The position numbers and the translations under genes were made by a program. Below the pieces are notes generated by a model that worked only from the letters and a program-made list of their open reading frames with translations, was not told the DNA's origin and did not search any database. Positions 1 to 14,324 of a stretch of DNA of 64,000 nucleotides are shown here, piece by piece; within the stretch, counting starts at the first letter, position 1, and every line of letters begins with the position of its first letter. Source of the DNA: Pontederia crassipes (Eukaryota > Streptophyta > Magnoliopsida > Commelinales > Pontederiaceae); contig JAUKPH010000022.1 in assembly GCA_030549335.1 (NCBI GenBank), positions 3,100,001 through 3,164,000 of the forward strand. The letters run 5' to 3'.

Positions 1-632
1 ATCATCTAAAGGACTCGATAACCATGTGAAGCCATTTACGAGCTTGATCTATCACTGTTGGCCACCTTACCTTGGCCTGCATTTAAGAACATGCAGGGGA
101 GAACCTCTTTATGAATTTTATAACTCAGTATGAAAGTAAGATAAACATCATAATAGGATCATGATACTAGACGAAAATCATAAGAATATCATCATCATAT
201 AAGAAGAAAATAGACATCATCATCATATGGGTAAAAAAAATTCTATAACTTGGCATATGGATAGGAAATTCATAGATTGTCATCTTCATGAGATCATAAG
301 ATCAAAGATCAAGACAGATCATAGTAAATCATTTTAAAGTGGCGAGAGCGCCGATCATCATGAGGTCATCATCATATAAAGAATTGTAAGGAATCATCGT
401 ATGAACATAGATAATCATGAAATGAATCATCTTTATGGGAGCATATTAATAACTGATCAAGAGATCATAAAAAAGATCATTATAAGAATGACAAAAGTCA
501 ACAATCATCATAAAGAGATTTCATTGTTAATATGCTTCAACTTCTTCATCATCTTATTATTCATCTTTGACTTATAGTGGGGTATATTTGAATTTACAGG
601 GAGGTCTGCCTCAACCCGTCCATCATCATCAT

Positions 633-748
633 CATAACTGACAAAGTCAGCCTATAATTGACCATAGTCAGCCCATAACTGATCGAAGCCAGCACATAAC
701 TGACCGGATTCAGCTCATAACTGACTGAAGCCAATCCATAATTGGTCG
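633..748. repeat. Tandem 21-bp palindromic array, left LTR of A
   Basis: Five to six degenerate 21-bp units, each with an inverted pair of the type CTGAC...GTCAG, preceded by a short CAT run. The right LTR holds the matching array at 6200-6317. The 21-bp period makes it look like a heptapeptide repeat when translated, but the array lies inside an LTR and is not a gene. Confidence 0.75.
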
Positions 749-1207
749 TCACCAGTCCATCATAAAAAGAGCTCTCCATTTAACATTTTTCATTTTTTAT
801 CTTGCAGCTTTTAATATATCTTCATTAGGACATAAAGATCATGCTTAAGAATTGGTCATCATAAGAAAGGATCAATGAATGATGTTGATCAATGGTCCTA
901 ATCATCATCATCATCATTATATAAGACTTAATCAGTGCTACAAGATACGATCATGGAGAGAAATCAGATGTACATAAATATCTTAATCATCATCATAAAT
1001 AGATCAGTTTTGGATGGATATGAATCGGTGTCATCACCGATATGATTGGATCTAAATTAAGCCATCATAAGTAGATCATAAGGTCATGAATCATATTGAA
1101 CATCATTATTAATGAAGGCATAAATAACATAATCATCATCATGACTTAGATCAGGATTAAGTACATAAATCAGGGGTCAAAAGATCATAAAAATTATCTT
1201 AATAGTA

Positions 1208-1475
1208 TCGGAACTCGGGCCGAGTTCATCGGACATCGTTCACAGACAGAGTTAAACCCAGGCCGAGTTCATGTTACACCCGGGTCGAGTCGGGTCGTCG
1301 TCGAGTCGGGGCGGCCGTCGTGCCTGACATCTTCGTCGTGTGTGGAACTCGGGCCAGGTCATCATCAAGCTGGGCCAGGTTCGTCCTATTGCAGAGCTCG
1401 GAGAGCACGAAAATGACATATCCGAACCGAGTTCACAAAACTCGGTCCGGGCACTTCCTAATCCAGGCCGGGTTC
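1208..1475. repeat. CG-rich palindrome cluster (ACTCGGsCCGAGT core), left LTR of A
   Basis: Repeated variants of AACTCGGGCCGAGTT and CCCAGGCCGAGTTC in otherwise AT-rich DNA. On the minus strand the cluster begins about 440 bp downstream of the TATA box at 1918-1913. The matching cluster in the right LTR is 6768-7085. Confidence 0.7.
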
Positions 1476-2116
1476 ATCTTGCAGAGAAAAATTGCGTCGC
1501 GCAATACATTTTTCGATCAACTTTTCGACGATAGCCGGCATCAATAATCATCATAATTCATAGTACTATAACTAAAGATCAATTAGAGCATGCTTCAAGT
1601 TTAAAATCAAGATTCTACGATGAATCTACCCTAGTTCCATACCTTGTGAAGTTTTCGTTGAAACCTCACATCCTTTCCCTTCTTCGTGTTCTTCCTCTTC
1701 CTTCTCTTCTTCTTCCTCTTCCTCTTTCTTTTTCTTTCAGTCGTTCCCCTCTATCCAGGCACGTCATCCACGTTCATCGGTGTCCAAATCCTCCGGCTAA
1801 TCTCTTGTTGGGCGGCAGCAGCCCGTCGTGGGAGAGGAGAAGAGACGCACCAAAATTAGGGCCGGCTCGTGGAGAAAAATAGAGGGGCCAATTTGTTAAA
1901 TTTGTCCTCATATTTATAGGAGAGGAATTTGAGAACAATTTGAAGTCCAAGATTTGATTTAATCCCCTCAGATTTTAAAAGTTTGTTTCTTATTTATCTT
2001 TTCCTCTATTTGGTTTTTATTTTCCTATTTGTTTTAATCATTTCCATCATCTTCTTTTCCTTTTTCTATTTCAAGTTTATCTCTCTTTTTTTTTAAGTTG
2101 GCCATCGGGAGTTACA

Positions 2117-5100
2117 TTATAAAACCCTTAAAATAAAATTCATCCTCGAATTTAAACATCGGATAAAAGCTTGCTAAAAAAAAAACTTCTTAAGTCATTT
2201 ACGTGGCAGTTCGTCTTACACTTAGAAAGACATTTGTTCATCATTCTTCCATCTTCATCATCTTAAGAACATAGTCCTTACATTATCATATGCATTAGGA
2301 CAATGAGTCTTTTATCATAATATACCTTAGGGCAAAGGTCCTTTCATCATATAACATTTTCTTTCATCCTTTCTTCATCATATGGTTCATCTTTTCATTT
2401 TTTTTGCATTTGCTATAATTGGGAAATAAAATCTACTTCAGTCAACACAATAATGTGTTGCCATCTAAATCATCCATATGACAATTAGAAAATTGCCTCT
2501 TATGAGGTTGTAAACTCTTCTTTACATAAGTCATGGCAATCCTCTTTTCATCTTGTATCTTCCTTAACCTAACATCCTAACTTTTGATCACAAGGGACCA
2601 ATAGCAAAATCAGCTTCAATCATCATGAGAAAACTTGAGGATGTCATGACATGACATCGTTTGGATGTATTTCAATTTTCGATCAAATGAGTGATATGGA
2701 TCAACACCTTCTTAGTGGGTGAAAAACTTGGTTGGATATACCTTTCATACAACTTTATCATTAGGTTTAAAAATCCATCTACATTAGTTTTTCTTGCATA
2801 AAATTTTTATCATGTCTAAGCTGTCTTCATCTTCTTTATATTAATTCAACTTTATTGGCATGTTCATTTTGTTTATGTGAGCTCTTTGGCATTTAGAAAT
2901 TTCTTTTCACCTACCTCATTCCTACATGTAGGTAAGCAGCATGGTATCCTATACAAGGTCTCGAAGGAAATCTTACAAATGACAGAATCCTCCTTGACAA
3001 TAAAATCATCATGAACAATGACATAGAATCGATAAGCATCGATTTGGTGGAAAATAAAACCTTATCTCATGATTAACTCCATAAAAGTGATCATTATAAT
3101 CATGAGCATACGACATGATCATCGTCGATCTTAAAACTAAATGTCATCAAGGTAGCATATGATATAGTTGATTATACAATCATGGGACATCATGAGAAAA
3201 TCAAGAAGATTGATTATTTGGCATCAAAAGATACATCATCATCATAGGATCATTCCTTCATTATAGGATAGTCATCATGTGGATCATTAAGATCAACAAT
3301 GGCATAACCTAGCATGGTGGGAGAAAATTATCATAAGGGTCATTAATAATCAAGTACATCGATTTACAAAATCGATGATCATTCACAAGGTGTCATTGAA
3401 CATAATCCATCATAATTAGCAGGCATCATCTTAATGGACACAATTGATTATAAATCATATAATCATTGTACATGATCATAAAGATCATTAGGATTAGCAT
3501 TGACATCATTAGATAGGATTGTCCTCCTAGGTAAGGTCATCTTTATATAAAATTTTAACGTCATGCATCATCTTTTCATAAGATTTATGATGCTCTACTT
3601 TTTCCACATTGACATACTGTGTACTTAGAACATACTTTTGTATCTTCATGTTTTATGTCATTGCTATTTGTTCATCCTTATATGTATGTGTACTTTCTAA
3701 ATGGATTGTAACCCAAGCTTATAATATTCATTTAATAATTTTTTCCTTAGAAGACATAATTCCACATGGATCGCAACCCAGGCTTATGGAATTCATCTAA
3801 CATTTCTTCTTGTAGAGCTTCATTGGTTGAGTCCTACATACGTAGTTCCTTCATCATGTCATATGCAGTCTCATGAAGCCTAGCGAACTTTATCACTTAT
3901 GTCTGAGTACATGTGTAACCGAGTTCATTTACTAAAATGATATTTCATGGAGAACTCAAAATCTTTCAAAAACTTCATGTCATCTTCATTGTCACATATT
4001 AGGGTGCTACTAAAAGGAAGCATACTTAAGGCTCTTTCGATTAATGAACACTTCAATCTTTTTCTACATAAATTTAGGCGTAATTTGAACATAATGTTCA
4101 TGAGGACCTAAAAGTTTGAGGGGTGTTCTTTAGTTTGGCATCACTCAATTTATAGTGATAATTCATTGTCAGGAAAATTATCTTCCTTACATCTTCTTCA
4201 GCAACTCGAAACTGCTGGTACTCACTAGATCGATCTTCAGAACACCTAAACTTAAATAGGTCATCTTTGCATGGTAACAGACACTTATGTCTTAATGGTT
4301 GTTTTATTTAACAACTTCTTAATAAAATCTCTAGATTCATAGAGTCATCATTCTTCTTTACAAAAGAAGTGAAACATCTAGAAATGAGACCCTCGGTCTC
4401 ATAAACCCCTTGTCTTAAAGTTACTAATTTTTTCTCTTCAATTAATGTGTCATGAGGCCTTTGGAATTAGAGTCATGCTTGAAAGGAGATCAATATGACA
4501 CTCAACTTCTAACTAAAACTTTTTGTTCACTTGAATACTGACATCTATCTTCTTCTTCTTGCATAATACTCATGTTAGGAGGAAAATCAATTCACTAGAA
4601 TCCCATCATAATCCTCCTTAGAATTTCTAACTGATGTGAAGAAAAGATCTTATCTTCCATCGTCATTTGTACTATTGGGACATACTTTCTGCTATGAAAT
4701 TATTTTCATAAGGTCATCATCTTTAAAGATAGCTTATGTCATACAAGAATCAATAGGCTCACTAAGAGTATTATTCATCATCATAGATAATGACATCATC
4801 AAATATTTTGATAAGATTGATAATGGAATAATATCAATCTTCATCTTCATAAGATCAATCTAGAACCTATGTTTGATGTGACCCTTTCCTAAATATCATC
4901 ATAAAAGAATACTTCTTTGATTGATAATCAGATCAATAATATAAAACGGGATCACATATGAGATCAAGAATAGGTATTTGATCAAATCATTGAATTAGTA
5001 CTTCATCATCTTAGCAGGATGGACAATACAAGTGTGATATGAAAAGATGTGAAGAGGTCATATGAGGTACGTCAATTGTCACATCCTGGGGTCTTTCTAT

Positions 5101-5333
5101 ATTCATAGAGTACTTCATCATTAATCATCATGAATTTTGATCATATAGGAAAGAATCCTAAGGATCAATAAGATCCTATATTAGCATTATCAAGTGTTAT
5201 AATAATCATTTATCTTCTGAGTGAATGACATAACTTACTTGGATTTACATTAGGTGGCTCGTGGCGCTTGCACATGGACCATGACATCATACATTAGGAC
5301 ATGAGAATGCCCTAACTTTAGGCTCTGAGTAAC
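2117..5333 (-). mobile_element. Decayed interior of element A
   Basis: AT-rich sequence between the two LTRs with no long open frame. A minus-strand stretch near 2880-2980 weakly resembles the integrase segment that reads [10 protein letters not shown] in Gypsy elements. The purine-rich stretch next to 2117 (minus strand) fits a polypurine tract before the 3' LTR. The rest is too decayed to assign. The short open frames here (for example 3609-3800 and 4636-4863) have no recognisable domain. Confidence 0.5.
5316..5332 (-). other. Primer-binding site of element A
   Basis: On the minus strand, directly after the LTR, the sequence reads TTACTCAGAGCCTAAAG. This resembles the plant initiator-Met tRNA complement TGGTATCAGAGC and fixes the element's orientation. 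Confidence 0.6.
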
Positions 5334-6199
5334 TGTAACGCTCCCAAATCGCACCTCATCACGTGGAAGAATACGTTTCGAAGACGCTACGGATCATCCT
5401 TACGTGTACATCATATTGACCAAAAGTAAAACTTTGACTAATCAACTCGACATCGATAAAAGCAGAAGACTTAATCATCATTAATTATAAAAGGGAGTAA
5501 CATCATAATATGCGGAAGACTGATAAATGACTTCATAGGAGTCCAAATGAGAGCTAATACATCAAGTAATAAAAAGGAAGGATTAGCTATCCATCATCTA
5601 AATGACTCGATAACCATGTGCAGCCACTTACAAGCTCGATCTTCACCGTTGGCCACTTTCATCATTCTGGCCTTGGCCTGCATTTAAGAACATGCAGGGG
5701 AGAACCTCCCTATGAGTTTTATAACTCAGTATCGAAGTAAGATAAACATCACAATAGATCATGATACTAGACGAGAATCATAAGAATATCATCATCATAT
5801 AAAAAGAAAATAGACATCATCATCATATGGGTAAAAGAAATCATATAACTTGGCATAGAGATAGGAAATTCATATATTTATCATCTTCATGAGATCATAA
5901 GATCAAAGATCAAGATAGATCATAGTAAATTATTTTAATGTGTCGAGCACCGATCATGAGGAATCATCGTATGAACATAGATAATCATGAAATGCATCAT
6001 CTTTATAGGATCATATTAATAACTGATCAAGAGATCATGAAAAGATCATCATAAGAATGGCAAAAGCCAACAATCATCATAAAGAGATTTTATTGTTAAT
6101 ATGCTTCATCTTCTTCGTCATCTTATTATTCATCTTTGACTTATAGTAGGGTATATTTCAACCCACGGGGAGGTCTGCCTCAACCCGTCCATCATCATC

Positions 6200-6317
6200 A
6201 TCATAACTGGCAAAGCCAGCCCATAACTAACTGTAGTCAGTCCATAACTGACCGAAGCCAGCCCATAACTGACCGGAGTCAGCCCATAACTGACCGAAGT
6301 CAGTCCATAACTGGTCG
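6200..6317. repeat. Tandem 21-bp palindromic array, right LTR of A
   Basis: Five to six units, each containing a CTGACCG.AGTCAG-type inverted repeat. It is cleaner than the left-LTR copy. The seven-residue periodic open frame on the minus strand here is only the translation of the array. Confidence 0.8.
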
Positions 6318-6767
6318 TCATCAATTCATCATAAAAAGAGCTCTCCATTTTACATTTTTCATCTTTTATCTTGCAGCTTTTAATTTATCTTCATTAGGAC
6401 ATAAGGATCATGCTTAAGAATTGGTCATCATAAGAAAGGATCAAGGAATCAGATTGATCAATGGTCCTAATCATCATCATCATCATCATTATATAAGACT
6501 TAATCAGTGCTACAAGAAATGATCATGGAGAGAAATTAGATATGCATAAACATCTTAATCATCATCATAAATAGATCAGTTTTGGATGGATATGAATCGG
6601 TGTCATCACTGATATGATTGGATCTAAATTAAGTCATCATAAGGTCATGAATCATGTTGGACATCATTATTAATGAATGCATAAATAACATAATCATCAT
6701 CATGACTTAGATCAGGATTAAGTACATAAATCAAGGTCAAAAGATAAAAAAATCATCTTAATAGTAT

Positions 6768-7085
6768 TGGAACTCGGGTCGAGTCAGGTAGAACCCAGGC
6801 CGAGTTCATCGGACATCATTCTCGGAAAAATAGAATTAAACCCGGGCTAAGTTCGGATTACACTCGGACCGGGTCGGGTCGTCGTCGAGTCGGGGCGGCC
6901 ATCGCGCCCGGCATGTTTGTCATGTGTGGAACTCGGGCCGGGTCATCATCAACCCGGGCCGAGTTTGTCCTATTGCAGAGCTCGGAGAGTGCGGTGATGG
7001 CAGATCCGAGCCGAGTTCACAGAACTCGGTCCGGGCACATCCTAATCCGAGGCGGGTACGGAGAAACCCAGGCCGGGTTCATCTT
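6768..7085. repeat. CG-rich palindrome cluster, right LTR of A
   Basis: Dense variants of ACTCGGGCCGAGT, CCCAGGCCGAGTTC and CCCGGGCCGAGTTTG, lying about 440-750 bp downstream of the minus-strand TATA at 7520. GC content is far above the surrounding DNA. It belongs to the same core class as the clusters in element C and in the solo LTR at 38857. Confidence 0.75.
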
Positions 7086-7711
7086 GCGGAGAAAGACTGC
7101 ATCGCGCAGTACATTTTTCGATCAACTTTTCGACGATGGCCGGCATCAATAATCATCATAATTCATAGTACTATAACTAAGGATCAATTAGAGCATGCTT
7201 CAAGTTTAAAATCAAGATTCTACAATGAATCTACTCTAGTTCCATACCTTGTGAAGTTTTCGTTGAAACCTCACATCCTTTCCCTTCTTCGTGTTCTTCC
7301 TCTTCCTCCTCCTCTTCTTCTTCCTCTTTCTTTTTCTTTCAGTCGTTCCCCTCTGTCCAGGCACGTCATCCACGTTCATCGGTGTCCAAATCCTCCGGCT
7401 AATCTTCTGTTGGGCGGCAGCAGCCCATCGTGGGAGAGGAGAAGAGACGCACCAAAATTAGGGCCGGCTCGTGGAGAAAAATAGAGGGGCTGATTTGTTT
7501 AATCTGTCCTCATATTTATAGGGGAGGAATTTGAGAACAATTGGGAGTCCAAGATTTGATTTAATCCCCTCAGATTTTAAAACTTTGTTTCCTATTTATC
7601 TTTTCCTCTATTTGGCTTTTATCTTCCTATTTGTTTTAATCATTTCCATCCTCTTCTTTTCCTTTTATTTCAAGTTTATCTCTATTTTTAAGTTGGCCGT
7701 CGGGCGTTACA

Positions 7712-8214
7712 TCAATTGTTAAAATGCTTTGGTGCTCTGAAATACATTCAGATACATGTGAATGCAGCTTGGGAACTCGCAGAAATGGTCGTAAAATGAA
7801 GAAGAGGAGTGACTGGGTACCCTTTTGAGCATCAATCATGGAGATGGAGAGGTGCAGAAGTTGTCTGTTGGCTTTGCAGGTGGAGGGCTCCTCCTCCATC
7901 CTTGATCTCTGTTAGTTGTGATAGCTGCTCTCCCTTTGCCCTGTACATGTTCACTTCACCTCCTCCTAAACAGCTTGTACTTTGCAGAGTTGCATCTGTC
8001 TGAAAGTTCTGTATGGAAACTTGAGGATGCATGCAGGAACCAAAACCACTGTTAAGGGAATGTTGGTTTGCTTTCTTCAAAGTTGCGCTCTCTCTCTCAC
8101 ACACACACACAACACACACACAAATCCAACAAGCATACAAACATAATGGTGCATACTGAGATCTGAAGAACAATTTGAAAAATAGATGCATGTGCTGATA
8201 AAATCTCTAAAATC
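7712..8214. other. Non-genic interval with CT/CA microsatellite
   Basis: No recognisable gene or repeat end. It contains a (CT)n(CA)n microsatellite at about 8086-8122. Open frames on both strands (7809-8003, 7832-8191) overlap each other and the microsatellite and have no recognisable domain. Confidence 0.5.
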
Positions 8215-8790
8215 GAATGCAAGGCCCCAAAATTCAATCCGAATTTAGTTGTCGAACCCTAGGCGACGTTACTTCTCATCACCTAATTTAATAAAACCTT
8301 GCAGTGGAAAATATTATATAATATAATATGTCAATATCATAAACAGCGAAAGACTTCTAAATATATAAAATCCCAAGATAATAAACTAGCCCATGGGCCA
8401 AGTAGGCTCTAACATAAACCCAACAAAGGGTTCATAATACATAATGAGTTCAAGTAAAAGTACATGACTCCAATGAGGCCCATAAGCCATACATAGTTCA
8501 CTCTTATAAGAGTTCATCATAATGACATAACATAAGTAAGATAACTTGGGTCGTAGCCCGACCCATCCATGTGCAATATCTCTGTCATGAGGCTCTCATC
8601 GTCGAACCCAAGCCTCATCCATACTTGCACGGATTCATAGGGCAGAGGATTTCTCCCGTTAGAGTATGTTAAGGCCCATGCATGCTATGATTTTATAACA
8701 TGATTTCTATATGTCATGGTATATGCATTGCATCATAATAAAGCATAATTTGCATGCATGCTTTGAGCTACTCATGCACACTATATGGCA
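8215..8790 (-). repeat. Possible minus-strand LTR fragment
   Basis: Begins with a GGCCCCAAAATTCAATCC-type segment and contains CGAAAGACTTCT, the complement of the AGTCTTyCGCT box near the 3' ends of other LTRs here. It shows no similarity to the start of B's 3' LTR (13705 onward), so it looks like the tail of a different LTR joined to B's 5' LTR. The right boundary is approximate. Confidence 0.35.
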
Positions 8791-8794
8791 TATG

Positions 8795-10449
<1,655 letters not shown>

Positions 10450-10450
10450 G

Positions 10451-10465
10451 TTGATATTAGAGTAT
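10451..10465 (+). other. Primer-binding site of element B
   Basis: TTGATATTAGAGTAT directly after the LTR resembles the initiator-Met tRNA complement TGGTATCAGAGC with several differences. It lies where a PBS is expected and supports plus orientation. Confidence 0.5.
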
Positions 10466-11104
10466 ATTTAGGGCCTAAATCTAAGTAATGTAATGTTAAG
10501 AAGTCTAAGTCCATGTGCAACCATCATGAGCAAAGGTTAAGAGCATGTAATGTTTAAGCCATGTTATATGTGTTTATAATTGACCAACTAATGGGTGGTT
10601 AATTATTGTTATGTCAAGGATGGAAGAAGAAGGATCATTCATATCTTGGAAGGTTAGATGGAGCTGATAGAAAGCATGACTCATATGGCTCGTGCTATGG
10701 AAATAAATGTAGACTCGAGGCACTCTCCTCTCAAGCTCAAGAATTGAAAGGTTCCTGAAGTTACAACCCCCAACTTTCAAAGGGGATAGGAATCCGGACA
10801 AGGCTGAAGCTTGGCTGGATGTGATCACGAGGAAACTCAAGGCAATGGATTGCTCAGAAAGACACAAAGTCAATCTAACTACTCATCAACTAGTCGGTCA
10901 GGCTCGTCATTGGTGGAAGTTAATGACTAAGATCCAATTTGAAGATGAAGATGAGAGTACTTAAAGAACTTTAAGAAAGCCTTCAGGAGTCACTATCTCT
11001 CTCCACATGTAAGGGGGAACAAATAAGTTGAATTCATGAATTTGCAACAAGGTAGTATGATAGTGAAAGAATAACCCAACAAGTTTCTTAAACTTGAGAG
11101 GTAT

Positions 11105-13053
11105 TGTAACAACCAAGAAAAAAAAGGAAAACAAAGAAAAGAAAACCGTAACAGCCCACAGGATAAGAAACAAAAACAAATCCAAATCCAATTGAAATAG
11201 TGGCCAACTAGAGATAAAAGGATTTATCTTCTTAAGAGTTGAAGACCAAAACTAAAGGGGGATTAACTCTATTTGATTAATTAGATTTAAATGGGAGAGG
11301 AACCCTATAAGAGAGGAATAAATCATGCAATAACTCTCTTTTCCTCCCAAGACCTCAGGTAATCCCTTTTCTTTGGATTCTTGCTGGGACGCGGCCAACG
11401 TTCAGGAGGCGAAGAACAAGGGGAAGAACATGGAGGAAACATGGGGCGCTATTGATAGTTTTCCGATGAATCAAAGAAAGGATTAATCGCGAACAGAGGT
11501 GGGTGAATCGAAATCACCTTGCATGACCTCTGAATTGTTCTAATTCATGCCCTAATCGATATGGAAAGAAAGGAATAAGAACAAGGCTCAAGTTATTGTT
11601 TAATTTGGTTGATTTTCTTGATTTCACAAATTGGTTGAATTAATGTTTGATTTGTTCTATTATGTTGATTGCTTGATTGATTGCTAGGAGTTAGGAACCT
11701 TTTTAGATTGGAATTGCACTAGGATTTTAAGGAATTTTCGTGATTAGGAGTTTCTGTAGGACGCCTATCGGTCGACCGATTCTGGTGTGTTGTTGAATAC
11801 TGGTCGACCGATTTACTGATATCTCTGACGATTTGATTTGCACTCGATCCCTGCCTACCGGTCGACCGATCCCTGCCCACTGGTCAACCGGCCCCTGACA
11901 ACCGGTCGACCAATCAACTGAACGGATTGACCGACCTAATTAAAGCCGACTCAACCCACCGATCGACCGATCTCAACAGATCGGTCGACCGACCTGAAGC
12001 CAACCGGTCGACCGTTCTCCAGAACTGGTCGACCGATTTCCAAAAACTTTTTTATTAGATTTATAAATTATTTCCCTTTTAATCCGAATATTACCCATAT
12101 ATAGTTGATCCTATTGTTCTGACCCTACAGAGATCCCTCACTAATTTTCAAGATCTATTCTCTTATTGATTTATCCCCTATTGATCTTATCGTATACATT
12201 GAACAAAGAAAAAAGAGTCATAAGTATTAAAAGTGATTAAAGTTCAGATGAAAGATTAACAATGGGTTGCCAGTCCAAGCCAAGTGCAGCAAGATAAGGG
12301 TAGCTCCCTTGGTCATGGTTTGATCACCCACTGACCCGCACAAGGCTGTATCATTTGCTCGGCATACCCCAAGAATTAAAGGCATCTAAAGTCACCCTGA
12401 TTTTCTAATATTAAACCAAGATCAAGAAGCATGAATAAGTCAAGTCAAGTTATCGTCATGATTTACAAGCATGCCATGATTTTAAGTTACTATGCATCAT
12501 TGATTCTAATGAACTATGATATCCTCTTAATTATTTCTTATTAGGATCTATGATGCTGTCATGTTATCCTTTCAAGTTCAAGTCAAGTATGATTATTTAT
12601 CTCTGATTATTCCATTCATGTTATGCATTGTATATCATGTGGTTCCCCACTAGGCTATAAAGCTTACGGGAGGACCTCCTCCTCTGTGTCTGATTTCCAC
12701 AGGGCCAGGTCAGTGACGAGGTGAAGTAGGTGTGTGGTGATGAAGCTCTGGCGGCAAGAAAGCACATGAACCACAGGGCTTATTAGTTTTCTTTATTAAT
12801 TTTTTTGTCCTTCCGCATTTATAGATTCATGATGTAGAACCTTATTTTATTTCTTAGAGACGATGTAGCCACTTTTTAGACTTCCGCTAATTAAAGTTAT
12901 ACTTTTATTTATTCCATTATTTTATTATTCTTTCGCTGACATGTCTCGGTTCTTGATTGAGATATGGTCAATATTATAATCAAAGTCATAGCATGTCGTA
13001 GCGTCTTCATGTTGATCTTCGCCGTATGGCGGGGTCGATTTGGGGGCGTTACA
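11105..13053 (+). mobile_element. Solo LTR (TGTAAC...GTTACA) with 5-bp target duplication
   Basis: 1949 bp starting TGTAACAACCAAG and ending GGGGGCGTTACA, flanked by perfect 5-bp duplications GGTAT (11100-11104 and 13054-13058), inserted into B's gag. It has a TATA box at 11306 (TATAAGAGA) and a GGTCGACC cluster at 11765-12045. No interior coding sequence is present, so it is a solo LTR. Its ends and its segment after 12240 match the solo LTR at 38857-41138, so both belong to one family. Confidence 0.9.
11765..12045. repeat. GGTCGACC palindrome cluster in the solo LTR
   Basis: Seven exact copies of the self-complementary octamer GGTCGACC in about 285 bp, most extended to CGGTCGACCGAT, plus near-matches such as GGTCAACC. 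The cluster begins about 460 bp after the TATA box at 11306. The surrounding sequence is AT-rich. Confidence 0.9.
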
Positions 13054-14324
13054 GGTATAGTCTTCTGAAGGAGAATGAAATATTAAGGGCCAACCACTTT
13101 GTCAAGGGACTGAATCACATCAAGTGTGATGATCATAAAACTATGGCCAAGGCAATCTCCTTAGCATTCAAATTAGCTAGGTTGATTATTCAAAACAAAT
13201 ATGAACAAGACAAGGAGTCAAGGAAGGAATTCAAGAATGAACAAAGGCAAGAAAAGAGGGCTGAAGACTCTAAGCCCTACAAGAAAGGTGATGATGACAA
13301 GGGAAACAACGATGTCCACACTGTAAGAAATTTCATCTAGGCAAATATCGAGTGAAAGTTGGGGTCTGCATTCAGTGTGGTCAAGCAGGACACTTTATTA
13401 GATATTGTCCTGAAAAGCGAGATGATTATAAATACAAAGGCAAGACCAAATAAAATGATGGACAACAAAGAGCTATAGGTAGAGTCCATGTCAAGTTGCT
13501 GAGACTCAAAACATGAATAATGAAGAATAAGGTAATCCTATAAGTAATGTCTATTATGTTAATGCTATAAATGTTCATATGATTGCTCATGCACCAATAC
13601 TTTTTTGCATTGATAATGATTAAGTAAAAGATAATGAAAGAAATTGTATAAGTGCATAAGTAAGATTGAAATTTGAGGATGAATTTCTTTTAAAGGAGTA
13701 AGGATGTAACAAACCCCATTTTTAAATAAGGGTATTTAAGTCATTTGGACGAAACCCTAAATTAGACTCTATAAAAAGTCTCCAAACTCTCTTTCTTCTC
13801 TCTTTTCTTATTTCTCCCACGTGACGGCTGTAACCATAGAGAAGGAAAAAATAGAAGAACAAGAAGGAAGAGCACAAAGAGAAAGAGAACATAGACAAGG
13901 GAAAATGGATCAACATTGAGAAAGAACAAAACCATAGGTATGTAAAGGGGATCCAACCCCTCTCTCCTCTCTTAATAGTTTGCATGTAATGGTTTGAGGT
14001 TTGAGGGTACCTTGTCCTCATAATGGATTGTGATTGAGGATTGCATGAATGCATTGATTAGATTTAGATGTTTTAGATGATGATTTATTATTTTATTATG
14101 TTTTATGACCTAGATTTAGAATTTCATATGACTATTGGAAAAACTCTAAAAGATGTATTTCCATGATAAATTGATATTATTAGCTTGTTTTTATGTCTAT
14201 TATTTATGCCCTAGAAGTGTTCTAGATGATCTATATATTTTCTCCTTTATTCTACCTCAAAAATATGTATTTTTGGATTAGAAATCGGGACTCCAAGATG
14301 TCGGCACAGCCTTGCCAACCCTAT

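Larger units (their letters stand above)
1..2116 (-). repeat. Element A 3' LTR (minus strand), left end outside window
   Basis: Direct repeat of 5594-7711, nearly equal in length over the shared part. It ends on the plus strand in GTTACA, the complement of the usual TGTAAC LTR start. A TATA box reads on the minus strand at 1918-1913, followed by the same CT-rich leader seen in the right LTR. It holds a tandem 21-bp array (633-748) and a CG-rich palindrome cluster (1208-1475). Confidence 0.8.
1..7711 (-). mobile_element. LTR retrotransposon A, minus strand, decayed (fossil)
   Basis: Two direct repeats (1-2116 and 5334-7711) flank a 3.2 kb interior. Orientation is minus: the right repeat has TATA and a primer-binding site on its left, and the left repeat is preceded on the minus strand by a purine-rich tract. 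Window position 1 aligns near 5594, so about 260 bp of the left LTR lie outside. The first 50 aligned LTR bases differ at about five positions, which suggests an insertion several million years old. The interior is broken in too many places to count. A faint Gypsy integrase-like stretch near 2880-2980 suggests Ty3/Gypsy, but the clade is not secure. Confidence 0.75.
5334..7711 (-). repeat. Element A 5' LTR (minus strand)
   Basis: 2378 bp, plus-strand ends TGTAAC...GTTACA. The minus strand has a TATA box (TATAAATATG at 7520-7511) and a CT-rich leader, then the palindrome cluster (6768-7085) and the 21-bp array (6200-6317). The flank to the right is 7712 onward. No target duplication can be tested because the left end of the element is outside the window. 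Confidence 0.8.
10600..13450 (+). mobile_element. gag remnant of element B, split by a solo LTR
   Basis: Two stretches (10600-11104 and 13054-13450) resemble Ty3/Gypsy gag. The first holds the FKGDRNPDKAEAWL segment typical of the gag core and a later RHWWK. The second has the helix that reads RANHFVKGLN and ends in a CCHC zinc knuckle, CIQCGQAGHFIRYC, at about 13370-13415. Gag builds the particle and the knuckle binds element RNA. No protease, RT or integrase motif follows before the 3' LTR at 13705. The remnant is broken. Confidence 0.7.

Noticed and set aside
633-748. CRISPR-like array of short repeats
   Set aside because: Units are contiguous and degenerate with no unique spacers, and the DNA is a plant LTR.
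6130-6417. Protein with heptapeptide repeats (SYGLTxV)
   Set aside because: It is the 21-bp palindromic array in A's LTR read as protein; both strands are open because the period is a multiple of three.
11760-12045. Inverted-repeat cluster as a transcription terminator or tRNA-like gene
   Set aside because: The palindromes lack A/B box or cloverleaf order and sit within an LTR; no tRNA gene was recognised anywhere in the window.
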